Source of the DNA: Coptis chinensis
Taxonomy: Eukaryota > Streptophyta > Magnoliopsida > Ranunculales > Ranunculaceae
Direction: 5' to 3'
Assembly (NCBI GenBank): GCA_015680905.1
Contig: CM027381.1
Location: forward strand, 70,421,501-70,485,500
DNA length: 64,000 nt
Shown: in pieces, positions 35,483 to 44,493 of the stretch
How positions within the stretch are numbered: position 1 is the first letter of the stretch
Layout: every line of letters begins with the position of its first letter
Notes under the pieces: generated by a model
Databases searched by the model: none
Told to the model about the DNA's origin: nothing
The model's input: the letters and a program-made list of their open reading frames with translations, nothing else
Program-made: the position numbers and the translations under genes

Positions 35483-35790
35483 CTAATCAATAACACAACA
35501 ACACTCATTGCCACACGCATTACAATCTAGGACAAGTGTAATCTTGTTTTCAGTAGGCAGCATAGGTTGGTTGCAGTCAATGTATTGCATCTCCCTACTA
35601 AAATATCCAACCCAGTTGCATTGCAACCATATTCCAATGACTTTGCCTGTTGTTTTATCCCAACTCTTGAACAAATACATGATCCCCTTGCAATTATCCT
35701 CCCTGCATCTCCTATTAAGGTAGGGACAAGTTGGAGCATGTGGCCTTTTGCTCACATAGTAGACAGATCCATCAATAAACCAAGTTCAAA
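35483..35790 (-). CDS. Cys-rich minus-strand ORF in the MULE, unrecognised
   Basis: The minus-strand frame is open from about 35790 to the stop at 35483. It reads WFIDGSVYYVSKRPHAPTC, then CPYLNRRCREDNCKG, a KSWDKTTGKVIGIWLQC block, WVGYFSREMQYIDC and, near the end, LDCNACGNECCC. The regular cysteines suggest a small zinc-binding protein, and the spacing loosely recalls GRF-type fingers, but I cannot confirm it. No clear ATG starts the frame. A second, oppositely oriented gene near one end is known for MuDR itself, so this may be a MULE accessory gene or a captured host exon. Confidence 0.4.
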
Positions 35791-36174
35791 AAGTTAGAAT
35801 TTGATACAACATAGAATTAGTCTTTTAGGATTTAACCCTCCCTCAGATTTGAGTTAATTAGGCTTTCATCCTACTTTTCCGCCATTAAAGGAGTTTCAAT
35901 TTAAGTTAAATGGAAATACTTTTGGTGAATTTACCATTTAAGTTGATTTCATACCTTTGGTACAATGAAAGTTTGAACAGAGCTCCACCCATGTTTTTGC
36001 TTCATGTTCAAAGTTGTTGAGTGAAGAGTGTGAGTGTTGAACGCCTTCTCTTATAGTACAAAGAAAGAGACAACTTCCAACGACTCTATAATTTTGGCCA
36101 TTGGATCAAATGCTTGATTTTTTGACACGTGGCCATTTTAAACGTCTCTCTAAAGTCACATGCAAAGCACATGT

Positions 36175-36357
36175 GAAGGGTAGTTTGGCCATTTTGATAA
36201 AAAACGAAAATTTTATTATTATAAAATAGGTTGACCACGGTCAACTGAGACGACTCAAGGTCAATCGATAGAAGTAGGACCAATCCCTAATAATCGATAA
36301 TTTTAGGACCTATCCCTAAATACCCCTAAATAAGTAGGACCAATCCCTAAATAACCC
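36175..36357 (-). repeat. MULE right terminal inverted repeat
   Basis: Reverse complement of the left repeat, but about 31 bp longer because the outer block TAGGACCAATCCCTAAATA is present in an extra diverged copy (36302-36357). Confidence 0.9.
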
Positions 36358-36550
36358 ATTATATTTCTTCTACCCTTCCAATTTTTCAGACCCGCTTATG
36401 TTAAGTCTAGTTCTATGGTTCCGTTTCGTCAGCGCTTGCTACTCGCTTTTTCTTAGCCACTAATAACAATTATTTGTACAAATCACTTCACAAGTTTTAT
36501 ATCTCGGACTCCACTGGAAGTGACATCTAGATTTGGACTCCACTTGCAGT

Positions 36551-36741
36551 CATAGTTCGTGATTCCGAACGAAACTCCGAAATTCCATAGTTTTTTAAAA
36601 AAACGGAATTCCGAATATAGAGTCAAAATATCTGAAATTCCAAAATCATTCGAAATTCCAAATGTAATAAGGGTCGAAATTTAATGAATTTCAGTTTTTG
36701 AATTTGTCGGAATTCTGAAAATCCCAAAATTCCGAACTATG
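36551..36741. mobile_element. hAT-type MITE (CATAGTTCG family), copy 4, 191 bp
   Basis: It starts CATAGTTCGTGATTCCGAAC and ends AAAATTCCGAACTATG, with a perfect 8-bp duplication CTTGCAGT (36543-36550 and 36742-36749). Closely similar to the copy at 22946. Confidence 0.9.
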
Positions 36742-36922
36742 CTTGCAGTTGTGAAGCAAAGTGGCATTATGCCTTGAGGAATTCATCTAACTTCAATTGA
36801 AATGCACAGTGAATTCTTAATATACCTTAAGTCGAGATGGCGTATAACTCATTAGTGAATTATTTATATCTCATTTAACATAGTGCGTGACTTGAGGAGA
36901 ATGCTTCATATGTCTATTTTGT

Positions 36923-37980
36923 GGGGCTGGCCATCGAGCGAGTCGAGTTGAGTTTTAGTGAGTTCGAGTCAAACATGTGTGTCTCTTGAGTCGAGTTCAA
37001 ATTCTTTCGAGCCGAGCTCGAGTTGGCTCATCAAGTATCCGAGTACCTCTCTAGTTTGGATCTTGACAGTTCAGAACTATATGTTCGAACTCCATCAGAA
37101 GTTTTCAATATTGATTTGATTTGTTTTCTGCATAAATTTGAATTCGAATATATTCTAGATATAATTGAGCAAAAATAGATATATAATACTTACTAAATAT
37201 CAAAATAACATGCATAGACAATCTCATGATATACGAGAGTGTGATTACAATTCACTAAAATAGCAATGAACCTCTATCTAACAAGTATTATAAGGTGAAC
37301 ACATTATTGTTACAATCAATATGTGATAAGCTATTATAATTCAGCACACTATTATAACAATTATCTTGTGTTTTAACAAAATTATCTAAAATACGAGTAG
37401 TTTCGAGCAGAGCCAAAAATGTCGGTCGAAAAATCAATTTTTCGCAGATATTTACCCTTTTTTCAGCCTACCGACTTCGAAATATTTGAAATATCGGCTC
37501 CGAAAATTAAATTAATTTTAAACCGATATATATATATCGGTAAAACCGATATAAAGATATATATATCAGTGATATATTCTGACATATTCCGATATATTCG
37601 ATATATATCGTTTGACTTGGTTGGACAGTTTGACTTTTGACCGATTTGTTGATTGTTGACTGATATATTCCGAGATATATCGGCAATATTTATGATATAT
37701 CCTGATTTTTCAATTTTTTGAATATTATCACTAAAATGGGCAAAAACGATATATCGATCCGATTTTTCGATTTTTCTGATATATATCAGTTTTGGGAGGG
37801 TCTGAAATATCTTCAAATCTCGAAACTTTCGGCCTTGGTTTCGAGTAGCTCGTGAGCTATTTGATTTCGAGCTAGAGCTTTAAAATGTGCTTATATTTTT
37901 AAAATGAGCGAGCTCGAGCTGAGCCCAAAACGAACCGAGCACCGAGTTGCTCATGAGCATCGAGCCTAATGACCAGCCCT
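36923..37980. mobile_element. hAT-like non-autonomous element with GAGCTCG-rich ends, interrupted
   Basis: The left end is GGGGCTGGCCATCGAG and the right end read inward is AGGGCTGGTCATTAGG. Both ends are rich in GAGCTCG / CGAGCTC words. I find no clean target duplication. It contains a nested MITE at 37408-37837. Similar wording occurs in the MITE at 58979-59326. Confidence 0.6.
37408..37837. mobile_element. hAT-type MITE, 430 bp, rich in CGATATATCG, nested
   Basis: A perfect 8-bp duplication GTTTCGAG flanks it (37400-37407 and 37838-37845). The ends read inward are CAGAGCCAAAAATGTCGG and CAAGGCCGAAAGTTTCGAG. The interior is packed with short palindromes such as CCGATATATATATATCGG and GATATATC. 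No protein. Confidence 0.8.
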
Positions 37981-38018
37981 TGGTATTTTCTAGTGAGATT
38001 GCATAAGTATGCTTGGGC

Positions 38019-38205
38019 CGTAGTTTAAAATTTCAAAATTCTAAAAATTCATTCTGACAGATTCAAAAACTGAAATTCTGTTTGGAATTTTCAAATATTT
38101 CGAGTAAAATGTGAAATTCGTATTTTTGGACCCTTTACCCAATTAGTTCGATTTTTTCAAAAATTGAAATATTTGGCGGAATTTCAAGATTCCGTTCGAA
38201 CTATG
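38019..38205. mobile_element. hAT-type MITE (CATAGTTCG family), diverged copy 5, reverse
   Basis: It ends TTCCGTTCGAACTATG and begins CGTAGTTTAAAATTTC. The interior has TTTTTCAAAAATTGAAATAT, as in the other copies. No target duplication seen. Confidence 0.6.
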
Positions 38206-38640
38206 GTTTCGGTATTTTCAACCTGCCACTTTATATAGCCGTAATTCATTGAGTGTTGTTGGCTGGATTTCGTTTCTTCATATATCAGCAAATATCGCAA
38301 TATTTCGTTGCATTTTAAACAAAAAAACGGCCCAATCAGGGCAAAAATCCCCAATTTTCACAGCTATCACATTTCAATGATATGCACACACCTACTCTCT
38401 CCAAAAGGCAGTACAAGTAAGTCCACCATATCAAACCTTTTCCAATTTTTTTTTAATTTTTTCAATTTCTACGAGGCATAAAACGCCTAAAAACCGCGCC
38501 CTTTTTTTCACCAATGCAATTTTTGGCGGGTGCATCTGGTGGCTAAAATATTAGAATCAAGGTCATTTACGTCTTTTCATACCACTCAGGGCTAGGGTTT
38601 CGTGTGTATGTACTAAAACATTTCTCAATTTGAGACATTG

Positions 38641-38648
38641 TATATAAA
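38641..38648 (+). promoter_or_regulatory. Probable TATA box of the GATA gene
   Basis: TATATAAA lies about 160 bp upstream of the ATG at 38805. A (CT)n run at 38685-38704, typical of plant 5' untranslated leaders, lies between. Confidence 0.55.
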
Positions 38649-38684
38649 TTGGTAGAGAGTATGGACTAGTGTCTATGTCGGTTC

Positions 38685-38704
38685 CCTCTCTCTCTCTCTC
38701 TCTC
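38685..38704. repeat. (CT)n run in the GATA gene leader
   Basis: About ten CT units between the TATA box and the start codon. Confidence 0.9.
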
Positions 38705-38804
38705 AATCTTTTCAGTCGGTTCCTCTTTTTCTTTAGTGAAAAGTTAAAACCCAAACCTTCACTTAAACCTTATTTCCATCCCCCGGTCTCCCTAAGTGAT
38801 TATA

Positions 38805-39411
38805 ATGATGGATCTGAGTGAAAAAGTGAGTGATCATGTCTTTTTCAATGATGGGTAATTGTTTTTTAATCTGTTTATATGATTTAAGTGATGAGGCTAA
38901 TTTTTTTATTTGATTGTTTTTCAGGGATCAGGATCTCAAGATATGAAGAAATGTTGTGTTGATTGCAAAACTACTAAAACTCCTTTATGGAGAGGTGGTC
39001 CAGCTGGTCCTAAGGTCTTGATTCAAATGATCAAATCCTAATTTCTTGATTCAAATCCACTTATTTTGTTTGGTTTTTGATTGGTTTTCATTTTTGATTA
39101 TGCAGACTCTTTGTAATGCTTGTGGGATCAAACATAGGAAGAGAAGAAGAGGAGGAGGGCAAGTTAGTAATAGAGAAGGATCAGAAGAGAAACAGAAGAA
39201 AGAGATAAGAAGTAGTACTAAAGAGATCAAGAATGATAATAGTAGTAGTAACAAGCTAGACGTGTCATTGAAACTGAGATTGATGACTTTGGGAAGGCAA
39301 GTTTTATTGAGAAGATCAAACATGGAGAAACAAAGGAGGTTGGGTTTGTGTGAAGAAGAACAAGCTGCCGTACTATTAATGGCTTTGTCTTCTGGTTCTG
39401 TTTATGGCTAA
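38805..39411 (+). CDS. GATA transcription factor, B class with LLM domain
   Basis: Three exons can be joined with GT/AG borders and no frame break: 38805-38825, 38925-39014 and 39106-39411 (TAA at 39409-39411), giving about 138 residues. A tandem ATG at 38805/38808 starts it. The single zinc finger is CVDCKTTKTPLWRGGPAGPK followed by TLCNACGIKHRKRRR, that is CX2CX18CX2C with the WRGGP core, spanning exons 2 and 3. A basic and Ser/Lys-rich middle follows. The C terminus EEEQAAVLLMALSSGSVYG holds the Leu-Leu-Met motif that defines LLM-domain B-GATAs. Members of this class bind GATA sites in the nucleus and act in greening, growth and light or hormone responses. The short N terminus places it with the small members rather than the GNC/GNL type. 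No damage seen. Confidence 0.93.
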
Positions 39412-40868
39412 AAAAATAATTGGAAAATAACAAATCTTATTAAAAGCCTAACAAAACATACCTTCTATTTGCTGATTTTGTTACATCATTTCCCTTTTTG
39501 TTTACCTACTTTTAAAGTTTTAGGAGTTTTTTAAGTTAAGTAGAGCTCTCTCCCCTTTTTACTCTTTTTTGGGGGATTTTGTAATAGAATCATTAGCATT
39601 TTAAGTTTATGAAATTTATGGCAATTGTGAATGTTTATTGAAGGATCATATTCTATTTTGATTATGCTGTCTTGTGGGATTAAGTAATGATCAAATGAAT
39701 GAAAATAGAATGGGGAAAATCCCCTTTTGGTGTAGAGGCAGTATTTGAAATTTGAAATGTGATCTGAATGTGTTTGTGGTTTAGGTGGCTGTGATTGAAC
39801 CAAGTGATTAAAGATTTTAGAGATGTGATGTTATGTGACTCCTGATTGCTTAAGTGTGTATGGATTTAGACCACATATTTGGCATTTGAAATTTGAACTA
39901 CAAAATTCTGGCGTTGATTTGTTTGGCACCACTAAACTTTCATAATGACAACCCTAATATAGAAAACAGAACTGGAAAAGTACTGAAGTACAGAAGTTTT
40001 AATTGTTTGATGTGGATGCCACCCTCGCTATCCAGAGCAGGGGCTGTTTGATTTTTATCAAACTAGAGAACTGATTAGTTTTATAGCGGTTACAATTTGC
40101 ATAATTTATAGTATTGTTTTTCTTGTGAATTATCATCCGTTGATGTAGATTGGAATTTGTGGGGTATGCAAAAATTAATTAGAAGTTTAATACATTTAAT
40201 AAGCGATCTTTTGAAAAGGGTAGAATTGTAAAAAGAAAAAACAAGGGTGTTAATATTTTTACCCCTAATCCTGCTAATCTCCCCGCCCAAATCTAATTTA
40301 CAACAGTCTAACTCCTTCAAGAGCACCATTACAGCATCTCATGTCCGTTTGAAGTGCAGCAAACGAAATGATCAATGAAACTAGTAGATATTGTCATATT
40401 GATCAAACCAAAACTAGATATTGTCATATTGATCAAACCAGCTCCCTCCATAATTGTCAAGCTACGATTTAACTAAAAGAAGAGTTGACTTGTTTAAGAC
40501 CCGAGAAGTTAAAAACGTTTTGTTGTAGTGATTGATCAAGCCAATGATTTCTGCTCAAGCCAATGATTTCTGCATAGAATAAGAGCTGTAGTAATTTTAG
40601 ATGCAACAAAAGTGGTAGCCGCGTAACCGTCGTCCGTTGCTTTGCTTTGGGAAGAGGAGTTCTTCACTTCTTGCTTAGAGGTCTTCGAATTAACGTCAAA
40701 ATGGTTTCAAAGCCAACCGAAGTGAATTAACATCAAATTGGTTGAGAGCTAAAAGAGAAAGTAGTAGTAGTTGGTTGGTGGTGTTTTGATAGAAGGGCAT
40801 ATGGGGAGGTTACCGAGCTCGAGCTTGACAAGTTGCCTTTCAAAAAAAAAAAAGCTTGACAAGTTCGT
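39412..40868. other. Downstream of the GATA gene, no gene recognised
   Basis: It holds the probable 3' untranslated region and spacer. Two short tandem duplications occur: a ~33-bp unit with TAGATATTGTCATATTGATC at about 40384-40440, and a 22-bp unit with CAAGCCAATGATTTCTGC at 40535-40575. Confidence 0.6.
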
Positions 40869-41100
40869 TTGCCCCAGATTGACAGATTTTCCCTTCCTCT
40901 GTGAATTCAGATTGACAATAGCAACATCATCTTCAGGTACCAATTCCAAAATCTCAAAAACATTACTAACTAAGTAAGGAGGTTGCTTGTACAACTTAAT
41001 CTTATCTTGATTATGCTTCGTCAATCTTTGTGTCGAAAAGACGAGAACTCCTGCTGATCTCATCGGTTGACATTGAATCGAATCGGTCGTCCTCATCCAT
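40869..41100 (-). pseudogene. RPT5: 26S proteasome RPT5 (subunit 6A) fragment, frameshifted
   Basis: On the minus strand an ATG at 41098-41100 opens DEDDRFDSMSTDEISRSSRL FDTKIDEA, which resembles the N terminus of the proteasome ATPase RPT5 (SMSTE-DI-RA-RLLDNEI in that family). It stops at about 41011. In another frame the text continues NQDKIKLYKQPPYLVSNVFE ILELVPEDD and DSQRKGK-like NSQRKGKSVNLGQ. These match in order the RPT5 stretch KIKLNKQLPYLV, EILE and SQRKGKCV. A piece of the coiled-coil part between them is missing. RPT5 is an AAA-ATPase of the 19S base that unfolds substrates. This is only the first fifth of the gene, has no visible intron and is not functional. Identification is from remembered family sequence. 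Confidence 0.75.
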
Positions 41101-42179
41101 CTTGTGTTTAAAGAGATCCTAAACTTAGAGACTTATCACTAACGTTTGTTTATATAGATTGAACAATACAAACAAGAATCACTAATGAGCTTAACACGTA
41201 TTAAATCATCTACTCAACTTTTGATTTCAATTTCAATTCCTTCGTTGGCTACATCTCCTTGTGTTATTTTATGAGAGAGAGAGAGAGATTAGAATATTTT
41301 GCTGATGATAGAGTGGAGTTTGGAGAAATGGAGAGAAAGATGGTGTCATGGCGGCTGGTGTGAATGAAGCCCTAGAAATGATATGGGTTACTGAACCATA
41401 TAATTTGGGTCATAGGTCATGGTACTGGCTAAGTCTGGTTACTGGTTGGACAATTGGAGATTCTGTATTTAGTCGAGCTACTCAGGCTCGGTTTGGGCTC
41501 GTCTTGTTTATAAACTAGTTTTAATTTAAGCTCGGACTTAGCTCATATACCTAAACAAACTAGCTTTAAACCAGCTGAGCCCAGACCGCTCGGCTCAAAT
41601 TTCACCCTAAATACCCAAAAACAAACCCTAATTCGTTTCGTCAATTGGTAGATTACATGTTTTTTTTTGGAAGATTGTATTACCACTTCACACAGGAAGA
41701 CAAAACCAAAAAGGCTTCTGAACTTTATATCTAATCCAGATATGCGATGTTGACGTAATTAAGGAAGGTATTTTGGTCATTCTATTTTGTGTCAACAAAT
41801 GTTTGATGAGGTTCTCTGCCACCAATCCATTGGTAAGAATTTCGTCAATGATATCCGTAATTGTTTAGGGCGCCCAATTGTTTATGGACTTATGGTTATG
41901 GTTAGCCACTCTCAATTTCAATTTTCAAAGTTTGCGTTCGCCGATTTCGATGACCAATGACCCCTACACATTTGAACTGGACTATACAGTCTATAGTCTA
42001 TACATACGTAGGCATCTCTTCGTTTGCATTTGGGAGCAATGAGCTGAACAAGACAAAATAGAAGTTCGATTATCGAAAAAAAAAAAAAAAAATAAAACAG
42101 AAGTTTAATTATCGAAAAAAAAAATAAACAAAATAAAACAGAAGTTCAGAACTATAATTTTTTTCTTTTCTGAGTTCGT
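41101..42179. other. Region without a recognised gene
   Basis: It contains a (GA)n run at 41273-41288, GAGCTC/GGCTCGG-rich text around 41490-41610 that looks like another decayed hAT-type element, and poly(A) runs with a repeated AAACAGAAGTT(C/T)-type unit at 42060-42150. Confidence 0.5.
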
Positions 42180-42363
42180 CTACCACGAGGATATCCCTAT
42201 AAAGACGCCAGCCGAGACCGTTGGATCTGAAATCTAACGCTCCGAAAATAAAAAACAAACCCATATTGTCTCTCTTTCTTTTTGTTTTTGATTTTCGGAC
42301 CGTTGGATTCGAGATCCAACAGTCTTGAAACACTCATTCCTATAGGAATATCCTCGTGGTAGT
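42180..42363. mobile_element. Inverted-repeat element (MITE), 184 bp, family unknown
   Basis: Left end CTACCACGAGGATATCCCTATA. The right end read inward is CTACCACGAGGATATTCCTATA. Inner inverted blocks GACCGTTGGATCTGAAATC and GACTGTTGGATCTCGAATCC lie inside. I see no convincing target duplication. Confidence 0.65.
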
Positions 42364-42704
42364 CCAAATCTTTCTTAAAATTAAAACTTCTAAAATCATT
42401 CCCCATGGTCCATGCATGGATGGTTAATAATAATTATAAATCTTACTGGATAATAATCGTAAAAGAATGAAAGGACTAAAGCTGATCCCGTCAGTAAGAA
42501 TCTGCACATCTCTAATCTTCTAGACTCGTGGCGACACAAATGGAATCGCATGGATGGAGTATGAACTTTGCCACGTGGTTAGCGTACCATGTAGCACAGA
42601 AGTTTCTCAAACTTTCGCCACGTACAAAAACACCGACCAATACTCGACCACTTTTTCCATTTCACAAACAGGAAAACAAGCAAAGGAAAAACAAGAGAGC
42701 AAAA

Positions 42705-43521
42705 ATGATGCAATCAAGGCTAGCGGTTCTTCGTATCTCTTCATCCTTGACTCACAAACGAGTTCCATTATGGATACGTAACTCGACCACAACTAGTCGT
42801 ACCGCTGAGCCCAATGTCCACGCTGGTGATACAGCGGTACTAATCTTTTTACTCATTGCATTCCTATGGAATTTGGTATGCCTGTACAAATTAATCAAAT
42901 AATAATTTAATTTTTCAGGGAGTTGATGCAGAACAAGCGGTTAGGCATGTATTAGCTCTACAACAGCAACAAAAAAAGCCGAATGAGAAAGGGACTGAAC
43001 TATATCAACAACCGACAAAACCAACTCCGGGGGCTTCATCCCCGAAAATTGTAAGTTCCCCAGTGGTTAATCCACTAGACCCAACAAAGCAACAAAAGAA
43101 GCATTATGCCGCGGAACGAACAGCTATAGAGGATGTAAGCTGCGTTGGCGTGGATGGTTTTCCAAGCAATGACGATTATGATCGAAAGAAACAGGAAGAG
43201 AATGATAGGGAGTATTATAAACATCACAAACCATCGCCACTTTCGGAATTGGAATTGGCTGATACAAGGAAGCCTATTAGGCGTGCTACTGATGGGACTG
43301 TGACTAATAAAGTGCAGGGTGGTGAAGGGGAGGTGATTGTTTGGAGGGAAGAACAATTGGAATCAGCTGAAGAAACAATGTTGAAGGCAATGAGGATTTG
43401 GAAAGAGTCTGAAATGCGAGGTGATCCTACTCTACCTCATTCTAAAGTAGTTAGAGAGATTCTAAGTGCTCGTGGTGAATATCCCTGGGATTTGGAAAAG
43501 GACGATCTTAATGTAATTTAA
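42705..43521 (+). CDS. Two-exon gene of unknown function, possibly organelle-targeted
   Basis: Exon 1 is 42705-42836 and exon 2 is 42919-43521 (TAA at the end). The intron of 82 bp has GT and TTTTTCAG borders and falls between codons. The product would have about 244 residues. The N terminus MMQSRLAVLRISSSLTHKRV is rich in Arg, Ser and Leu without acidic residues, as in mitochondrial presequences. The middle is hydrophilic with a Q run and Pro/Lys. The C-terminal part EETMLKAMRIWKESEMRGDP then LPHSKVVREILSARGEYPWD looks conserved and helical. I do not recognise the family. The intact two-exon structure and absence of stops suggest a live host gene. An alternative donor at 42826 would give a stop, so I prefer the donor at 42837. 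Confidence 0.75.
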
Positions 43522-43833
43522 TTTTTGAGTGATGATAATAATTTTTGTTGTGTGTTGTAAATATTGTAATTATATGTATTAAATTGTAAGCCATGAAGTT
43601 GGAAAACGATTGCAAGTCTGCTCCAACATTTGGAGGATGGTACCTTATAATGGAAGGTTAATAATATAGAACCTGCTGGCTGCTATTTGGAAGATATTAT
43701 TTGAAGTAAGTTTGAAGTAACAACTAACAAGTAAGCCTGAGGTATAGTGTGATCAACTCTGAAGACCTACGAGCGCGCAATGGGCCATCGGGGTATGAAA
43801 AAACAGCCTAGGGGTTGCTAGATGCATGGGTAT
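43522..43833. other. Spacer between the unknown gene and the Tat element
   Basis: Probable 3' untranslated region and short intergenic DNA. No gene or repeat seen. Confidence 0.5.
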
Positions 43834-44407
43834 TGTGAGGGAGTGATATTCTCATTCAGGAATATCATGGAATATTATGCACGTGTCCAGCATAACATAA
43901 ATATCATACCGACCTTATGTCCTCGTCCTCCGAGCTGGCTTCGGAGCGACTCATTTCATCAGCTCGCACACCCGATCTACGAGATCGTTCCAAAGTAGCC
44001 CAACTTGTACATCCTCACGCAGAACGTTCCATCTAATGACATCATTCATCATCTAGATGCAATCATTATCAAAGCCGTACTTACACAATCCATTACCGCA
44101 AAATACGAACCACTGCAATTACTCCCTATCATTATGGTATTCCTACCAACACCATCAATACACTCCTTCTCAATCTCAACCATACATCTATGCTTGTCAG
44201 TACACGTGTTGTGTGGATCCTCATGTTCAGCAACTATAAATACCACCGATAAGAACTACGCCGGACCTGATTCTACTCCTCCCCCAGAAGTGAGAGCTAG
44301 ATACGTAGGCAGTTCGCTACAAACGAACTCGATTTTTCCAATCTACAAACCCCTTCTCCTCCACCTAAAACACATTTGTAAAGCCCAAACTAATTCACAC
44401 ATTTACA
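43834..44407 (+). repeat. Tat 5' LTR, 574 bp
   Basis: It begins TGTGAGGG and ends CACACATTTACA, directly before the PBS. CAACTATAAATACCACC near 44230 gives a TATA box (TATAAATA at 44236-44243) for element transcription. The first 140 bp match the truncated 3' LTR with few differences, apart from a ~10-bp deletion in the latter. Confidence 0.9.
44236..44243 (+). promoter_or_regulatory. TATA box in the Tat LTR
   Basis: TATAAATA about 170 bp before the LTR end, in the usual U3 position. Confidence 0.7.
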
Positions 44408-44427
44408 TTGGCACCGTTTGTGGTCTC
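44408..44427 (+). promoter_or_regulatory. Tat primer-binding site
   Basis: TTGGCACCGTTTGTGGTCTC follows the LTR end immediately. It is a TGGCRCCGTCTGTGG-type sequence common at this site in plant gypsy elements. Confidence 0.8.
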
Positions 44428-44493
44428 GATTTCTTAAGAAACCACTTTACACAAGAAAAGAAAAAAAAAAAAAAACTCTCAAGCCCACAAAGC

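Larger units (their letters stand above)
24109..36357 (+). mobile_element. Mutator-like transposon (MULE), 12.2 kb, containing a chromovirus
   Basis: The ends are inverted repeats starting GGGTTATTTAGGGATTGGTC, about 152 bp on the left and 183 bp on the right. A perfect 9-bp target duplication ATTATATTT flanks them (24100-24108 and 36358-36366), the size expected for Mutator. Between them lie a decayed MuDR-type transposase gene on the + strand and a Cys-rich frame on the minus strand near the right end. A 5.9-kb chromovirus at 28296-34203 (plus its 5-bp duplication) interrupts the transposase. Without it the element is about 6.3 kb, an ordinary size for an autonomous MULE. Confidence 0.92.

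Noticed and set aside
37982-38219. GGTATTTTC on both sides of the diverged MITE copy, possible 9-bp target duplication
   Set aside because: The repeats do not abut the MITE ends, and no inverted ends start next to them.
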